From Pseudomonadota bacterium (lineage in GTDB: Bacteria > Pseudomonadota > Alphaproteobacteria > Reyranellales > Reyranellaceae): a stretch of 64,000 bases of DNA. Position numbers and translations under genes: made by a program. The notes beneath the pieces are model-generated. The model saw only the letters and a program-made list of their open reading frames with translations. It was not told the origin of the DNA and did no database searches. Of the stretch, positions 52,733-62,658 are shown piece by piece (position 1 is the stretch's first letter; each line of letters opens with the position of its first letter). The DNA lies in assembly GCA_018242505.1 (NCBI GenBank), contig JAFEBU010000080.1:1-64000 (forward strand), given 5' to 3'.

Positions 52733-55683
52733 CCTTCACTCCTCCGCTCTCGGCGCGGCTGCCATCCGGCCTGCCGTGCCGGCTCTTCGATCAGGCGCTG
52801 GTATATAGCACGCGCTGCTTCCGTTTCGCCGGAGATGCGGGCGCGCAGCCCATCGAGGTCGACAGCGCCTTCGGTCTCGGCGATGAGCCGACGCTGTCCT
52901 TCCGGTGCCTTGGTCTCGTCGAATGTCGCCTCGTCGGTATTGAGCGTGAGACGCAAGAGGCTCTGCACGTCCGAGAGGAGCTGCCGCGTAGCGCAGAGCC
53001 GCTCGGCATCCTCTCGATCGAGAAAGCCCGCCGCCGTCGCGCGACGCAGCATCTCCGCGGGGTGAGGATCGAGGATGTCCGGCCGTGCCGCGGCGTGACG
53101 AAGGGCGAGATACTGGGCCACGAAGTCGATGTCGAACAGGCCGCCGGGCAGGTGCTTGAAGTCCCATGCCGTCTTGGGCGGAGCATGATGGGCAATGCGG
53201 TCGCGCATGTCGGCCACGTCGCGCACCAGGCCGGCCGCGTCACGCGGGCGGCACAAGGTCTTGTTCACGATGGCGGTCAAGCGGTCGGCGAGGGCGGTCG
53301 GACCGTGGATGACGCGCGTCCGCGTCAGCGCCATATGCTCCCAGGTCCAGGCCGACTGGGCGTGGTAGGTCTCGAAGCCTTCGAGCGAGTTGGCGAGCGG
53401 GCCGGCGCGGCCTGACGGGCGAAGCCTCATGTCGACTTCGTAAAGCGCGCCCTCATTGGTGAGCGCCGTGAGCGCCGTCACGATCTTGGCGCTGAGGCGC
53501 GTGTAGTACTGAATGGGCGGCAACGGCTGGCTGCCATCCGAGGTCTCGAGATCCGAGGGAACGTCATACACGAAGATCAGGTCGAGATCCGAGGTTGCCG
53601 ACATTTCGCGGCTGCCGAGCTTGCCCAGCCCCAGGACCGCCAGACGCCGGCCGTGAAAGCCGCCATGGGCCTCCGCGAAGCTTTGCTCGACGCGGTCGCA
53701 GAGGGCCGAGATCGTCGCCTCGGCGATGTCGGAATAGGCGGTGCCGGCCTGCGCCGGCGACACGATGCGCTCGAGCTGCTGGACGCCGACCTGGAAGCGC
53801 CGGTCGTTCGCCCACCGCCGTGCCGTATCCAGGATATCCTGCTCGCCTTGGACGGTCGCCAACGCTGCGGCGAGATCCTCGGTCATGACCGAGGCCGACG
53901 GCAGCGGCGTGTAGAAGCTGCCCAGCAGCACCGAATCGAGCAGAAGGGTGCGTCGCGCCAGATGGGCGGCAAGCCCGGGCGCGCTGCCCATCACGGTCGC
54001 GACCAGCTCCAGCAGCGCCGGATTTGACTTGAACAGCGAGAAGAGCTGCACACCCGCCGGCAGGTTGGCGAGAAAGAGGTCGAGATTGAGCAGAGCCTGG
54101 TCGGGAGCGGCGGTTGCGCCGAGCGCCTTGAGCAGGGCCGGCATCAGCTCGGTGAGCAGTTCGCGGGCGCGGGCCGAGCGGGTGGCGCGATAGCGGCCGT
54201 GATGCCAGCGGCGCACCATGCCGGCGGCGGCCGACGGGTCGCGGAAGCCGAGCGCGCTCAGCGTCCCCAGCGTGCCCGGATCGTCCTCGGTCCCGGTGAA
54301 AACGAGATTGCCGCCAGGGCCGGCGAGACTCGGCGCATCCTCGAACAGTCGCGCATAGTGGCTTTCCACGCAGCGCAACCGGGCCAGCAGCTCCCGCTCG
54401 AAAGCGGCGCGGTCGGCGTAGCCGAGGAACGTCGCGATGGCCGAAAGTCCCGCATCGTCGTTGGGCAGGCTGTGGGTCTGCCGATCGTCGACCATCTGCA
54501 GGCGGTGCTCCACGCGACGCAAGAAGCCGTAGGCTTCCGCCAGCTCCTCGGCTGCGGTCGCGGTCACGTGGCCGGCGACGGCGAGCGCGTCCAGCGTTTC
54601 GCAGGTTCCCCGCAGGCGCAGCGCCGGGTTGCGGCCGCCGAAGATGAGCTGCTGGGTCTGGGCGAAGAACTCGATCTCGCGGATGCCGCCGCGTCCCAGC
54701 TTCACATTGTGGCCCGGTACGCCCACAGTGCTGCCGCCGCGATGGGCGTTGATCTGACGCTTGATCGAGTGGATGTCGTGGATCGCCGCAAAATCGAGAT
54801 GGCGGCGCCAGATATAGGGCCGCAGCTCGGACAGGAATGCGGTGCCGACCGATCGGTTGCCGGCGACAGGGTGCGCCTTGATCATCGCCGCACGCTCCCA
54901 GTTCTGGCCGACGCTCTCGTAGTAGAGCTCGGCGGCCTGGACCGACATGGCAAGCGGCGTCGAGCCGGGGTCGGGTCTGAGACGCAGGTCGGTGCGGAAG
55001 ATGTAGCCGTCGGCGGACGTCTCCGACAGAAGCTGCACCAGCAGCCGGGCCGCACGCACGAACTGCTGGGGGACATGCTCATTTCCAGCCAAGGCCGGCG
55101 CATCGCGGTCGTAGAGCAGGATCAGGTCGATGTCGCTCGAATAGTTGAGTTCTCCCGCACCCAGCTTGCCCATGCCGAGCGCGGTGAAGGCCGCAGCATC
55201 GGGGTCGCCGTCGATGGCGAGTTGACCGTTGCGCCCAAGTTGCAGCAGAATCGCGTCGATCAGGGCATCGAGTGCGCCGCTGGCGAAGGCGCTGAGCGCT
55301 CCCGTGATCCGTCCGAGCGGCCACGTACCGGAGATGTCGGCAACTGCCACCGCGAGCGCGACCTGCCTCTTGAGCCGGCGCAGGACTGGCGCGACCTCGC
55401 CGGGATCGGTGCCGGCACGCGCCCTCTGGCGCACCGAAGCCAAGGCCTCGTCGAGCGAGGCGAGCGATGCGTCGGGCCCGCGACGCCACAGATCGGCCAT
55501 GAAATCGGGGTCTTTTAGCGCCGTCTCGGTAAGGTAGGGGCTGTTGCCGAACAGCGCTTCCAGAAGCGCGACAGCCGCCGGGTCTCCGGGTCTCTGGGCC
55601 TTCTCGTCCCAGCGCGTCCATGCAACGGCGAGACGTTCGACGTGGTGTGGGCGCGGCAGGCGGGCGGTTGAAAGCCAAGACAT
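52729..55683 (-). CDS. glnE: bifunctional glutamine synthetase adenylyltransferase/removase
   Basis: 984 aa, full length. Modifies glutamine synthetase according to nitrogen status. Both nucleotidyltransferase centres are intact: GMGKLGAGELNYSSDIDLILLYD in the N-terminal deadenylylase half and GLGKLGSREMSATSDLDLIFVYD in the C-terminal adenylylase half. Each is followed by the helical GlnD/GlnE-type domain. Divergent from the YhdP-like gene (91 bp apart). Translationally coupled to bcp. Confidence 0.96.
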   Translation of the reverse strand: MSWLSTARLPRPHHVERLAVAWTRWDEKAQRPGDPAAVALLEALFGNSPYLTETALKDPDFMADLWRRGPDASLASLDEALASVRQRARAGTDPGEVAPVLRRLKRQVALAVAVADISGTWPLGRITGALSAFASGALDALIDAILLQLGRNGQLAIDGDPDAAAFTALGMGKLGAGELNYSSDIDLILLYDRDAPALAGNEHVPQQFVRAARLLVQLLSETSADGYIFRTDLRLRPDPGSTPLAMSVQAAELYYESVGQNWERAAMIKAHPVAGNRSVGTAFLSELRPYIWRRHLDFAAIHDIHSIKRQINAHRGGSTVGVPGHNVKLGRGGIREIEFFAQTQQLIFGGRNPALRLRGTCETLDALAVAGHVTATAAEELAEAYGFLRRVEHRLQMVDDRQTHSLPNDDAGLSAIATFLGYADRAAFERELLARLRCVESHYARLFEDAPSLAGPGGNLVFTGTEDDPGTLGTLSALGFRDPSAAAGMVRRWHHGRYRATRSARARELLTELMPALLKALGATAAPDQALLNLDLFLANLPAGVQLFSLFKSNPALLELVATVMGSAPGLAAHLARRTLLLDSVLLGSFYTPLPSASVMTEDLAAALATVQGEQDILDTARRWANDRRFQVGVQQLERIVSPAQAGTAYSDIAEATISALCDRVEQSFAEAHGGFHGRRLAVLGLGKLGSREMSATSDLDLIFVYDVPSDLETSDGSQPLPPIQYYTRLSAKIVTALTALTNEGALYEVDMRLRPSGRAGPLANSLEGFETYHAQSAWTWEHMALTRTRVIHGPTALADRLTAIVNKTLCRPRDAAGLVRDVADMRDRIAHHAPPKTAWDFKHLPGGLFDIDFVAQYLALRHAAARPDILDPHPAEMLRRATAAGFLDREDAERLCATRQLLSDVQSLLRLTLNTDEATFDETKAPEGQRRLIAETEGAVDLDGLRARISGETEAARAIYQRLIEEPARQAGWQPRRERRSEG

Positions 55684-55774
55684 CGGATGGTGCGGCAGCT
55701 AAATTGTCGAACAGAGCGGCACGCTTGCCCGGACCTGCAGTTATCGTCAAGAACGCTAGACAAGCGGAAGAGCT

Positions 55775-58700
55775 TTGGTCGGAAGAGTATATCGCGGAAT
55801 CGGACGCATCGTGGGATACGGCGCGGCCATCCTGGCTATCGTAGTGCTGGGAATTTGCATACGGCTTGCCTTCGCGCCGATCGACCTCGACTTCCTGCGC
55901 ACGTACGTAGCGCAGACGATCGACACGCCCGGCGGCAGGATGACCATCGGAGCCGACCATATCCGCGCCGAGTGGGGCGGTATCGCGCGGCCGATGCAGC
56001 TGGTCTTTATTGACGTTCATGTCACGAACGAAAATAGCCAGACTGTCGCAACGGCCCCGAACGTCGCTCTCTCCTTCGAGCCGCGGAGCGTCCTCAAGGC
56101 GCGCTTCCTGCCGACCGCCATCGTCGTCGAGCACCCGACGCTCGATGCCGATATCACCCGCGAGGGCGGCATGCTCCAGCGCGTGCTGGCCAAGTCGGAT
56201 GCCTCCTCCCAAGCCGAGGTCGTCAGCCTCCTGATCGAACAGCTCATGGCCAGGCCCAACTACGACACGCTGCTTGGCCAGCTCGACACCGTGCTGGTCG
56301 AGCACGCAAGAGTGACGATGCGGGACGTTCCGAGCGGGGTCGTCTGGGTAGCCCCCGACGTGCGGGCGCGATTGAAGCGCGATGAACGTGGTATCATCAT
56401 CTCGGCCAACGGACGTTTCGACAATGGTGGCGGTCCCGTCAACGTGGCGCTGTCGGGTACGTACGCCCGCGATCGCAGCCGGATTTCCCTCGAAGCCGGG
56501 ATCGATGGGTTGAAGCCGTCGATGCTCGCCGACCTGTCGCCCGAGGCGGCCCTCCTGCGTGGTATCGACGTTGCGCTGTCGGGCCGGATGCATATCGAGG
56601 CGGACGGCAATGGCAACGTTCAGAACGTCACCACGGAGGTGACCGGTGGGGCGGGCACGGTCACTTTGCCCGGGATCCTGCCGGTATCGCATCAGGTCCG
56701 ATCTGTGAATGCCGCCGCATCGATCGATGCGGCATCGCATACCGCCAAGATCGACCATGTCGCAATCGAGGTCGGAGCCGCCAAGATATCGGTGACCGGC
56801 ACGGGCGAACGCACCGAGCAAGGCCAGACCTTCTCCGGACGGGTCGAGATGCGGGGCATTCCGATCGACCGACTGGGAGATTACTGGCCGATCGACCTTG
56901 CCGCAGGTGGACGGCAATGGGCGCTCGCCAATCTCAGCCACGGCGTCCTCGATGTCGCAGCTGACGTCGGCCTCAGCACGCCAGGCGACGATCTCTCCCA
57001 ACTCAAGGTCGATCGGATCGTGGCGTTTCTCGACTATCGCGACATGCAGGTGCACTACATGCCGCATATGCCCGCAATCGAGGGAGTGACGGGCAAGGCG
57101 CGATACGAAAATGACACTCTGCATTTCGATATCGCGCATGGCGCTGGCGTCGGTCTCGCCATCGACGGCACCACAATCGATCTCACGGATCTCGATTCAT
57201 CCTCGCCCCAGATGGCCAGGCTGCATGTCCCGATCACCGGCTCTGCAGCGGCCGCCATTACGCTCCTGGCGCGCCGCCAGCTCGGTTTGCCCAAGGACGT
57301 TCTGTACGATCCCAAGCGTGTAGGCGGCGATGTCTCGATCGCACTTGCGCTTTCCTTTCCATTGCTGAATGCCCTCACCGTCGCCGACCTCGACATCCGC
57401 GCCGATGCGGCGCTATCGCGCTTTTCCCTGAAGGAGGCCATCGGCGATATCGACCTGACGGAGAGCACGGGCCGGATCCTCTATGAGAAGTCGAAGCTCG
57501 ACGTGACGGGAACCGGCAAGCTCGACGGCTCTCCGGTCGATATCGTATGGCGCCAGCAGTTCGGACCGAAGGTCACCTATCGCCAGCGTTACGAGCTCAA
57601 GGGAACCATTCCTGCCGCGGCTGTCGCCAAGGCGGGCTTCCTGTCGCTTGAACCTTACGTCACCGGTCCGGTCGGCATCACGAATCTTGCCTATCAAGTC
57701 GCCCCTAACGGAACCGGCGAATTGCGTGGGCGGTTCGATCTGAAGGACACCCAGGTGGCCATCGCGCAACTCGGATGGACCAAGGAGGCAGGTGCTGACG
57801 GCCGTCTCGCTCTTGGCCTCAAGCTCTTGCCGGGTGGTAAGCCGGGCTCGGCCGAATTCGATGGACGCACTGCCGATCTCTCAGTCAGGGGCACGGTGCG
57901 ATTTGGCGACGAGAATACCGTCCAGCAGGTCACGCTCAGCGAACTGGACCTTGGTCGCACCAGCACGTCGGTCGACTGGCGGCGCCGACCCGGTGGCGTC
58001 GATGTCGATGTGCGCGGCAAGTCGATAGAACTCGCCAAGGTGAGGCAGGTGTTGAAGGAGCGTGACCAAGCGGCAAAGGCGACGCCCGGCGGTGCGGCAC
58101 AGACGTCGCAAAGCAATACGCGCGTATCGGTCCATCTCGATCAGGTCCTGCTGCAGCGTGGCGCCCTCGGTGCTTTGAACGGCCAGTTCGAGATGTCGGG
58201 CGATCGGATCGTCTCCGCCGAATTGGGGCTGGGCGCCGGACGAGGCACGACCTTCCGGGTCCAGCCCGCGCCCGGCGCCCGCACCGTCGCACTCTATACC
58301 GCCGACTTCGGCCAACTCCTGCGCGATGCGGGTTGGCTCGACGGTCTCGTCAGCGGCTATCTCGATTTCCGCGGCCGTTTCGACGACGGCGTTGCCGGCG
58401 CGCCGTTGTCGGGGACGCTGAAGCTCGGCCCCTACCATCTGCAGAAGGTGGCGCCGCGCAACGGCATCGATTCGCTCAATTCAACGATCGATGGGCTGAA
58501 TCGCGCGGGCAACGCGCTGCAGCAGTTCGACGGGCTGGAAGCCGACCTTGTGAAGGCGGGCGATTGGATCGAGGTGAAGAATGGGCACACCAGCGGTCGG
58601 TCGATCGGCCTCACGACGGCGGGATACCTCGATCTGGCCAACGATACCGCACGGCTGCGCGGTGTTGTCGTGCCGGCCTTCGCGCTCAACAACCTGCTGT

Positions 58701-58912
58701 CGAACGTACCCTTGCTGGGACCGCTGCTCACCGGCGGCAAGGGCGCCGGCGTTTTCGCCATCTCCTATCGCCTGGAAGGGCCGTTCGGCGACCTGAAGCC
58801 GGACATCAACATGATGTCGGCGGTCACGCCCGGTGCCTTGCGGGAATTGTTCAACGGACAGGCCGCAGCGCCGCCAGCTCCAGCCCCACCAGCCCGGCCG
58901 TCGCAACCTTAG
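55775..58912 (+). CDS. YhdP/AsmA-like envelope protein (DUF3971)
   Basis: 1045 aa from a TTG start, supported by GCGGAAG ahead of it. One N-terminal membrane helix (GYGAAILAIVVLGICIRLAF) is followed by a very long beta-rich periplasmic region. AsmA/DUF3971-type features include VALSFEPRSVLKARFLPTAIVVEHPTLDADI and the C-terminal AsmA-like stretch FALNNLLSNVPLLGPLLTGGKGAG. Family members are bridge-like lipid-transfer proteins between inner and outer membrane. It ends overlapping the tyrS stop (58909-58912, opposite strands). Confidence 0.87.
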   Translation: MVGRVYRGIGRIVGYGAAILAIVVLGICIRLAFAPIDLDFLRTYVAQTIDTPGGRMTIGADHIRAEWGGIARPMQLVFIDVHVTNENSQTVATAPNVALSFEPRSVLKARFLPTAIVVEHPTLDADITREGGMLQRVLAKSDASSQAEVVSLLIEQLMARPNYDTLLGQLDTVLVEHARVTMRDVPSGVVWVAPDVRARLKRDERGIIISANGRFDNGGGPVNVALSGTYARDRSRISLEAGIDGLKPSMLADLSPEAALLRGIDVALSGRMHIEADGNGNVQNVTTEVTGGAGTVTLPGILPVSHQVRSVNAAASIDAASHTAKIDHVAIEVGAAKISVTGTGERTEQGQTFSGRVEMRGIPIDRLGDYWPIDLAAGGRQWALANLSHGVLDVAADVGLSTPGDDLSQLKVDRIVAFLDYRDMQVHYMPHMPAIEGVTGKARYENDTLHFDIAHGAGVGLAIDGTTIDLTDLDSSSPQMARLHVPITGSAAAAITLLARRQLGLPKDVLYDPKRVGGDVSIALALSFPLLNALTVADLDIRADAALSRFSLKEAIGDIDLTESTGRILYEKSKLDVTGTGKLDGSPVDIVWRQQFGPKVTYRQRYELKGTIPAAAVAKAGFLSLEPYVTGPVGITNLAYQVAPNGTGELRGRFDLKDTQVAIAQLGWTKEAGADGRLALGLKLLPGGKPGSAEFDGRTADLSVRGTVRFGDENTVQQVTLSELDLGRTSTSVDWRRRPGGVDVDVRGKSIELAKVRQVLKERDQAAKATPGGAAQTSQSNTRVSVHLDQVLLQRGALGALNGQFEMSGDRIVSAELGLGAGRGTTFRVQPAPGARTVALYTADFGQLLRDAGWLDGLVSGYLDFRGRFDDGVAGAPLSGTLKLGPYHLQKVAPRNGIDSLNSTIDGLNRAGNALQQFDGLEADLVKAGDWIEVKNGHTSGRSIGLTTAGYLDLANDTARLRGVVVPAFALNNLLSNVPLLGPLLTGGKGAGVFAISYRLEGPFGDLKPDINMMSAVTPGALRELFNGQAAAPPAPAPPARPSQP

Positions 58913-60162
58913 ACGGCACGCACCAGTACGTGCCGCTTGCGGCCGGCGGAGAGCTTCAAGGTGCCGGAGGCGTCGAGCGCACCATCCTTGATCACCTCGG
59001 CGTCGGACGCGATGGGCCCGTCGTTCAATCGCGCGCCACCGCCCTTGATGAGCTTGCGTGCGGCATTACGGCTTTCCGCGAGGCCGGCCTCATGCAGGAG
59101 CTCGAAAGCTGCAATGCCGGCGGCCAGCCGCGTCCGCGCGATATCGACCGTCGGCAGCGTGTCGGCCCGTGCACCTTCCTCGAAGGTTCGCCGCGCCGTT
59201 TCGGCCGCCTGCTCGGCCGCTGCGCCGCCATGCGCCAGCCGGGTCACTTCGGTGGCCAGGATCTTCTTGGCATCGTTGATCTCCTGGCCCTCGAGCGCCT
59301 CCAGCCGGGCGATCTCGTCGAGCGGCAACTCGGTGAACAGCCTGAGGAAGCGACCAACATCGGCATCCTCGGTATTGCGCCAGTATTGCCAGAAATCATA
59401 CGGGCTCAGCCGGTCGAGATTGAGCCACACCGCGCCCGCAGCGCTCTTGCCCATCTTCGCCCCGGAAGCGGTCGCGAGCAGTGGCGAGGTGAGCGCGAAC
59501 AGTTCGGCGTTGGCCATGCGGCGGCCGAGATCGGCACCCATGACGATGTTGCCCCACTGGTCCGAGCCGCCCATCTGCAGGATGCAGCTGTGACGCCTGA
59601 ACAGCTCCACGAAATCGTAGGACTGCAGGATCATGTAGTTGAACTCGAGGAAGGAGAGCGGCTGGTCGCGTTCCAGCCGGAGCTTCACCGAGTCCATGCT
59701 GAGCATGCGGTTGACCGAGAAATGCCGGCCGACGTCGCGCAGCAACGGGATATAGAGCAGCGTATCGAGCCAGTCGGCATTGTTGGCCATGATGGCGTCG
59801 GTCGGGCCGTTGCCGAAGCCGAGGTAGTTCGCGAACGTCTTCCGGATGCTCGCCATGTTGGCGTCGATCTGCTCGACGGTAAGGAGCTGACGTGCTTCGT
59901 CCTTGCCTGAGGGATCGCCGACCTTGGTCGTGCCGCCGCCCATGAGGGCGATGGGCTTGTGTCCGCACTTCTGCCACCAGCGCAACAGCATGATCTGCAG
60001 CAGGTGGCCGACATGCAGTGAATCGGCGGTGCAGTCGAAACCGATATAGGCGGTGCGGATCCCGGTCGCGAGAAGCTCGTCCAGACGCGCGGCATCGCTG
60101 CACTGATGCACCATCCCGCGCTCGTGCACGATCCGCATGAAATCCGACTTGAAGCCCGCCAT
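58909..60162 (-). CDS. tyrS: tyrosyl-tRNA synthetase
   Basis: 417 aa from ATG 60162. Class I motifs: HIGH-like LHVGHLLQIMLL, KMSKS-like GAKMGKSAAG, plus YIGFDCTADSLHVG and GGSDQWGNIVMGADL for tyrosine recognition. The C-terminal S4-like RNA-binding domain follows (about 355-417, RKLIKGGGARLNDGPI). Converges with the YhdP-like gene. Confidence 0.97.
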   Translation of the reverse strand: MAGFKSDFMRIVHERGMVHQCSDAARLDELLATGIRTAYIGFDCTADSLHVGHLLQIMLLRWWQKCGHKPIALMGGGTTKVGDPSGKDEARQLLTVEQIDANMASIRKTFANYLGFGNGPTDAIMANNADWLDTLLYIPLLRDVGRHFSVNRMLSMDSVKLRLERDQPLSFLEFNYMILQSYDFVELFRRHSCILQMGGSDQWGNIVMGADLGRRMANAELFALTSPLLATASGAKMGKSAAGAVWLNLDRLSPYDFWQYWRNTEDADVGRFLRLFTELPLDEIARLEALEGQEINDAKKILATEVTRLAHGGAAAEQAAETARRTFEEGARADTLPTVDIARTRLAAGIAAFELLHEAGLAESRNAARKLIKGGGARLNDGPIASDAEVIKDGALDASGTLKLSAGRKRHVLVRAV

Positions 60163-60237
60163 CTCTTTGCCCGGCGATTTGTCCGTGAAGGGCGGGCGGT
60201 GTAACACGGGCCGCTGGGCGTCTCAACGGAGCGATGC

Positions 60238-60672
60238 GTGCCCAATCTTATCGAGCAACGGGTCGATCTGGCGCGGCGGGGCCAGAATCCCTTCGTGATC
60301 TGTCGCATGAAATCAGGCTGTCTGGTGATCGGCGACATCCAGCCATTGGACGGATACTGTCTTCTGCTCGCCGATCCCGTCGTGGAAAGCCTCAAAGCGC
60401 TCGATGAAACGCAGCGCGCGCGCTATTCGCTCGACACCATCGGTGCCGGCGACGCGGTGCTCGCCGTGACCGATGCCTGCTGCATCAACTATGAGACGCT
60501 TGGCAACAGCGAACCCGCTCCGCACACGCACATCATCCCGCGCTATCGCACCGAACCGGACGGGAAGCGCGGCCGGCCGGCCTGGCTCGGCTATGACTGG
60601 CGCAGCTCACGGGCCTTCGAGCCGGCCCGGGACAGTGCGTTTGTCGAGCGTATGCGCCGGTATCTCGCCTGA
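60238..60672 (+). CDS. HIT-like protein
   Basis: 144 aa from GTG 60238. The HIT signature appears as PAPHTHIIPRY with the phosphohydrolase-type histidines H-T-H-I-I; the strand before it is CCINYETLGNSEP. Members hydrolyse dinucleoside polyphosphates or AMP derivatives, and a classic HIT motif has one more His, so activity is uncertain. Its TGA overlaps the anmK start (TGATG, 60670-60674). Confidence 0.75.
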   Translation: MPNLIEQRVDLARRGQNPFVICRMKSGCLVIGDIQPLDGYCLLLADPVVESLKALDETQRARYSLDTIGAGDAVLAVTDACCINYETLGNSEPAPHTHIIPRYRTEPDGKRGRPAWLGYDWRSSRAFEPARDSAFVERMRRYLA

Positions 60673-61739
60673 TGCGCGCGCTTGGCCTGATGAGCGGGAC
60701 CTCGGTCGACGGCATCGATGTGGCCTTGATCGAAACCGACGGCGAGCGCGTCTTCGATTTCGGGCCGGCGCTCACCGTGCCCTACAGCGATCCCGTTCGC
60801 CGGCTGATCCGCGCCGCGTTCGGTGCGGAGACGCCCGACGAGACGACGCAAGCCGCCGAGCGGGCGGTCACCGAGGCCCACTTCGAGGCGGTGAAGCACG
60901 CGGCAGCGACGCACGATATCGCGCTTGCATCGCTTGATGTCGTCGGTTTTCACGGCCAGACCATCACGCACCGGCCAGAGAAGCGGTTCACGTGGCAGAT
61001 CGGCGACGGCGACGCCCTGGCCCGGGCGCTCGGCGTCAAGGTGGTCAGCGATTTGAGGATGGCTGACATTGCGGCAGGCGGGCAGGGGGCGCCGCTGGTG
61101 CCGGTCTATCATGCGGCCCTGGTGCGCGACCTGCCGCGGCCCCTCGCCGTGGTGAATGTCGGTGGCGTGGCCAACGTCACATGGATCGGCGCCGACGGAT
61201 CGCTGCTGGCTTTCGATACCGGCCCCGGCAACGGGCCGATCGACGACTGGTGCGCCCGGCGAGCCGGCGCCCGCTTCGATGCCGAGGGTGCGCTCGCGGC
61301 GGTGGGCAAGGTCGATCGGACACGGCTCGAACGCTTCAGCGAGCATCGCTTTTTTGCGCGTCGGCCGCCGAAGTCGCTCGACCGCGGCGACTTCAACGAT
61401 CGATGGGCCGACGGTCTCAGCGCTGCCGACGGCGCGGCGACGCTGACGCGTGGCACGGCGCGCGCCATTTCCCTTGCTGCCTGTCATTTTCCGGAGCCGG
61501 TCATCCAGTGGATCGTCTGCGGCGGCGGAGCCCGCAATCCGACGCTACTGCGGGCCATTGCCGAGGAGACGCGCGGCAAGGTCGTCACGGCAAGCGAACT
61601 CGGCTGGAATGGTGACGCACTTGAAGCCCAGGCTTTCGGCTTCCTCGCCGTGCGTTCCTTGCGCGGCTTGCCGCTCACTTTCCCGACGACAACCGGCGTG
61701 TCGCGCGCCCTGACCGGCGGGCGCCTTCATCTGCCGTAA
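60672..61739 (+). CDS. anmK: anhydro-N-acetylmuramic acid kinase
   Basis: Cytoplasmic recycling enzyme of 355 aa converting anhydroMurNAc to MurNAc-6-phosphate. Motifs: GLMSGTSVDGID at the N-terminus, VVGFHGQTITHRP, VVNVGGVANVTWI, AFDTGPGNGPIDDW and the late CGGGARNPTLL. It complements the lytic transglycosylases that generate anhydroMurNAc, such as the one at 6628. Coupled to the HIT-like gene; convergent with the hydrolase gene one base away. Confidence 0.96.
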   Translation: MRALGLMSGTSVDGIDVALIETDGERVFDFGPALTVPYSDPVRRLIRAAFGAETPDETTQAAERAVTEAHFEAVKHAAATHDIALASLDVVGFHGQTITHRPEKRFTWQIGDGDALARALGVKVVSDLRMADIAAGGQGAPLVPVYHAALVRDLPRPLAVVNVGGVANVTWIGADGSLLAFDTGPGNGPIDDWCARRAGARFDAEGALAAVGKVDRTRLERFSEHRFFARRPPKSLDRGDFNDRWADGLSAADGAATLTRGTARAISLAACHFPEPVIQWIVCGGGARNPTLLRAIAEETRGKVVTASELGWNGDALEAQAFGFLAVRSLRGLPLTFPTTTGVSRALTGGRLHLP

Positions 61740-61740
61740 C

Positions 61741-62415
61741 TCAAGGTTCCTTGTTGGAGGTCGCTCGCCCGGGCGGGTTGATCAGGCACTCGGCGACATA
61801 CTTGTCGACCTCGACCGCGAGCTTATCGAGCGAATCGTGGAAGAAGTGGTTGGCGCCCCTGATGGTGCGGGCTTCGACCGTGATGCCCTTCTGCAGCGAC
61901 AGTCGCGCCACAAGCTTCTGGATATCGGCCAGAGGAACGACTTCATCCCGTTCCGCGCCAACGATCAGCCCGGAGGACGGGCAGGGAGCGAGGAAGCCGA
62001 AATCGTAGGAATTGGCTGGCGGCGCGACCGAAATGAAGCAGTCGATCTCCGGCCGGCGCATCAGGAGCTGCATGCCGATCCAGGCACCGAAGGAATAGCC
62101 GGCAATCCAGCAGGATTTGGCGTCGGCATTCATCGTCTGCAGCCAGTCCAACGCCGCTGCCGCATCGCTCAGCTCACCCATGCCGTTGTCGAACCGGCCT
62201 TGGCTGCGCCCGACTCCCCGGGTGTTGAAGCGCAAGACCGAAAAGCCGCGATTCACGAAGACGTGGAACAGCGAGAAGACCACCTTGTGGTTCATCGTCC
62301 CGCCATATTGCGGATGAGGATGAAGGATCAGCGCGATCGGCGCATGCTCCTCCTTGCTCTGATGATAGCGGCCCTCAAGGCGACCTTCCGGGCCGGTAAA
62401 CATCACGTCAGGCAT
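61741..62415 (-). CDS. alpha/beta hydrolase
   Basis: 224 aa. Nucleophile elbow GYSFGAWIG (Ser), a PHPQYGGTMNH loop near the start that forms the oxyanion region, the acid in VGAERDEVVPL and the catalytic His in GANHFFHDS. Resembles the family of small cytoplasmic hydrolases similar to YitV/CocE-like proteins; substrate unknown. Convergent with anmK. Confidence 0.88.
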   Translation of the reverse strand: MPDVMFTGPEGRLEGRYHQSKEEHAPIALILHPHPQYGGTMNHKVVFSLFHVFVNRGFSVLRFNTRGVGRSQGRFDNGMGELSDAAAALDWLQTMNADAKSCWIAGYSFGAWIGMQLLMRRPEIDCFISVAPPANSYDFGFLAPCPSSGLIVGAERDEVVPLADIQKLVARLSLQKGITVEARTIRGANHFFHDSLDKLAVEVDKYVAECLINPPGRATSNKEP

Positions 62416-62495
62416 GGAGACTCCGATTATTCATCGTTATTGGCCGCCCAAGGCCGCCGGTGGTGGCCGACAGCAGCATTCTGCAGGGATAGTTG

Positions 62496-62520
62496 ATACT
62501 TGACCAATCCAGTCGGGTTT
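62496..62520. promoter_or_regulatory. IscR type 1 binding site upstream of iscR
   Basis: The 25-bp element beginning ATACTTGACC and ending AGTCGGGTTT agrees with the E. coli type 1 IscR consensus (ATASYYGACTRWWWYAGTCRRSTAT) at 22 of 25 positions. It lies 139 bp upstream of the iscR start. Suggests repression of iscR and the cysteine-desulfurase operon by Fe-S-loaded IscR. Confidence 0.75.
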
Positions 62521-62658
62521 ATTAAACCCAGCGCTGGAGTTGGTTTTTCGAGGCCCCTGTGTCCCGGGGGGCTGAAATATCGTAGCAACGCCTTGGTTTT
62601 CAAGACCTTTAGGCGATCGGAAGCGACAGCCGGCTCAGCCCGGCGCGAGGAGGATGCT

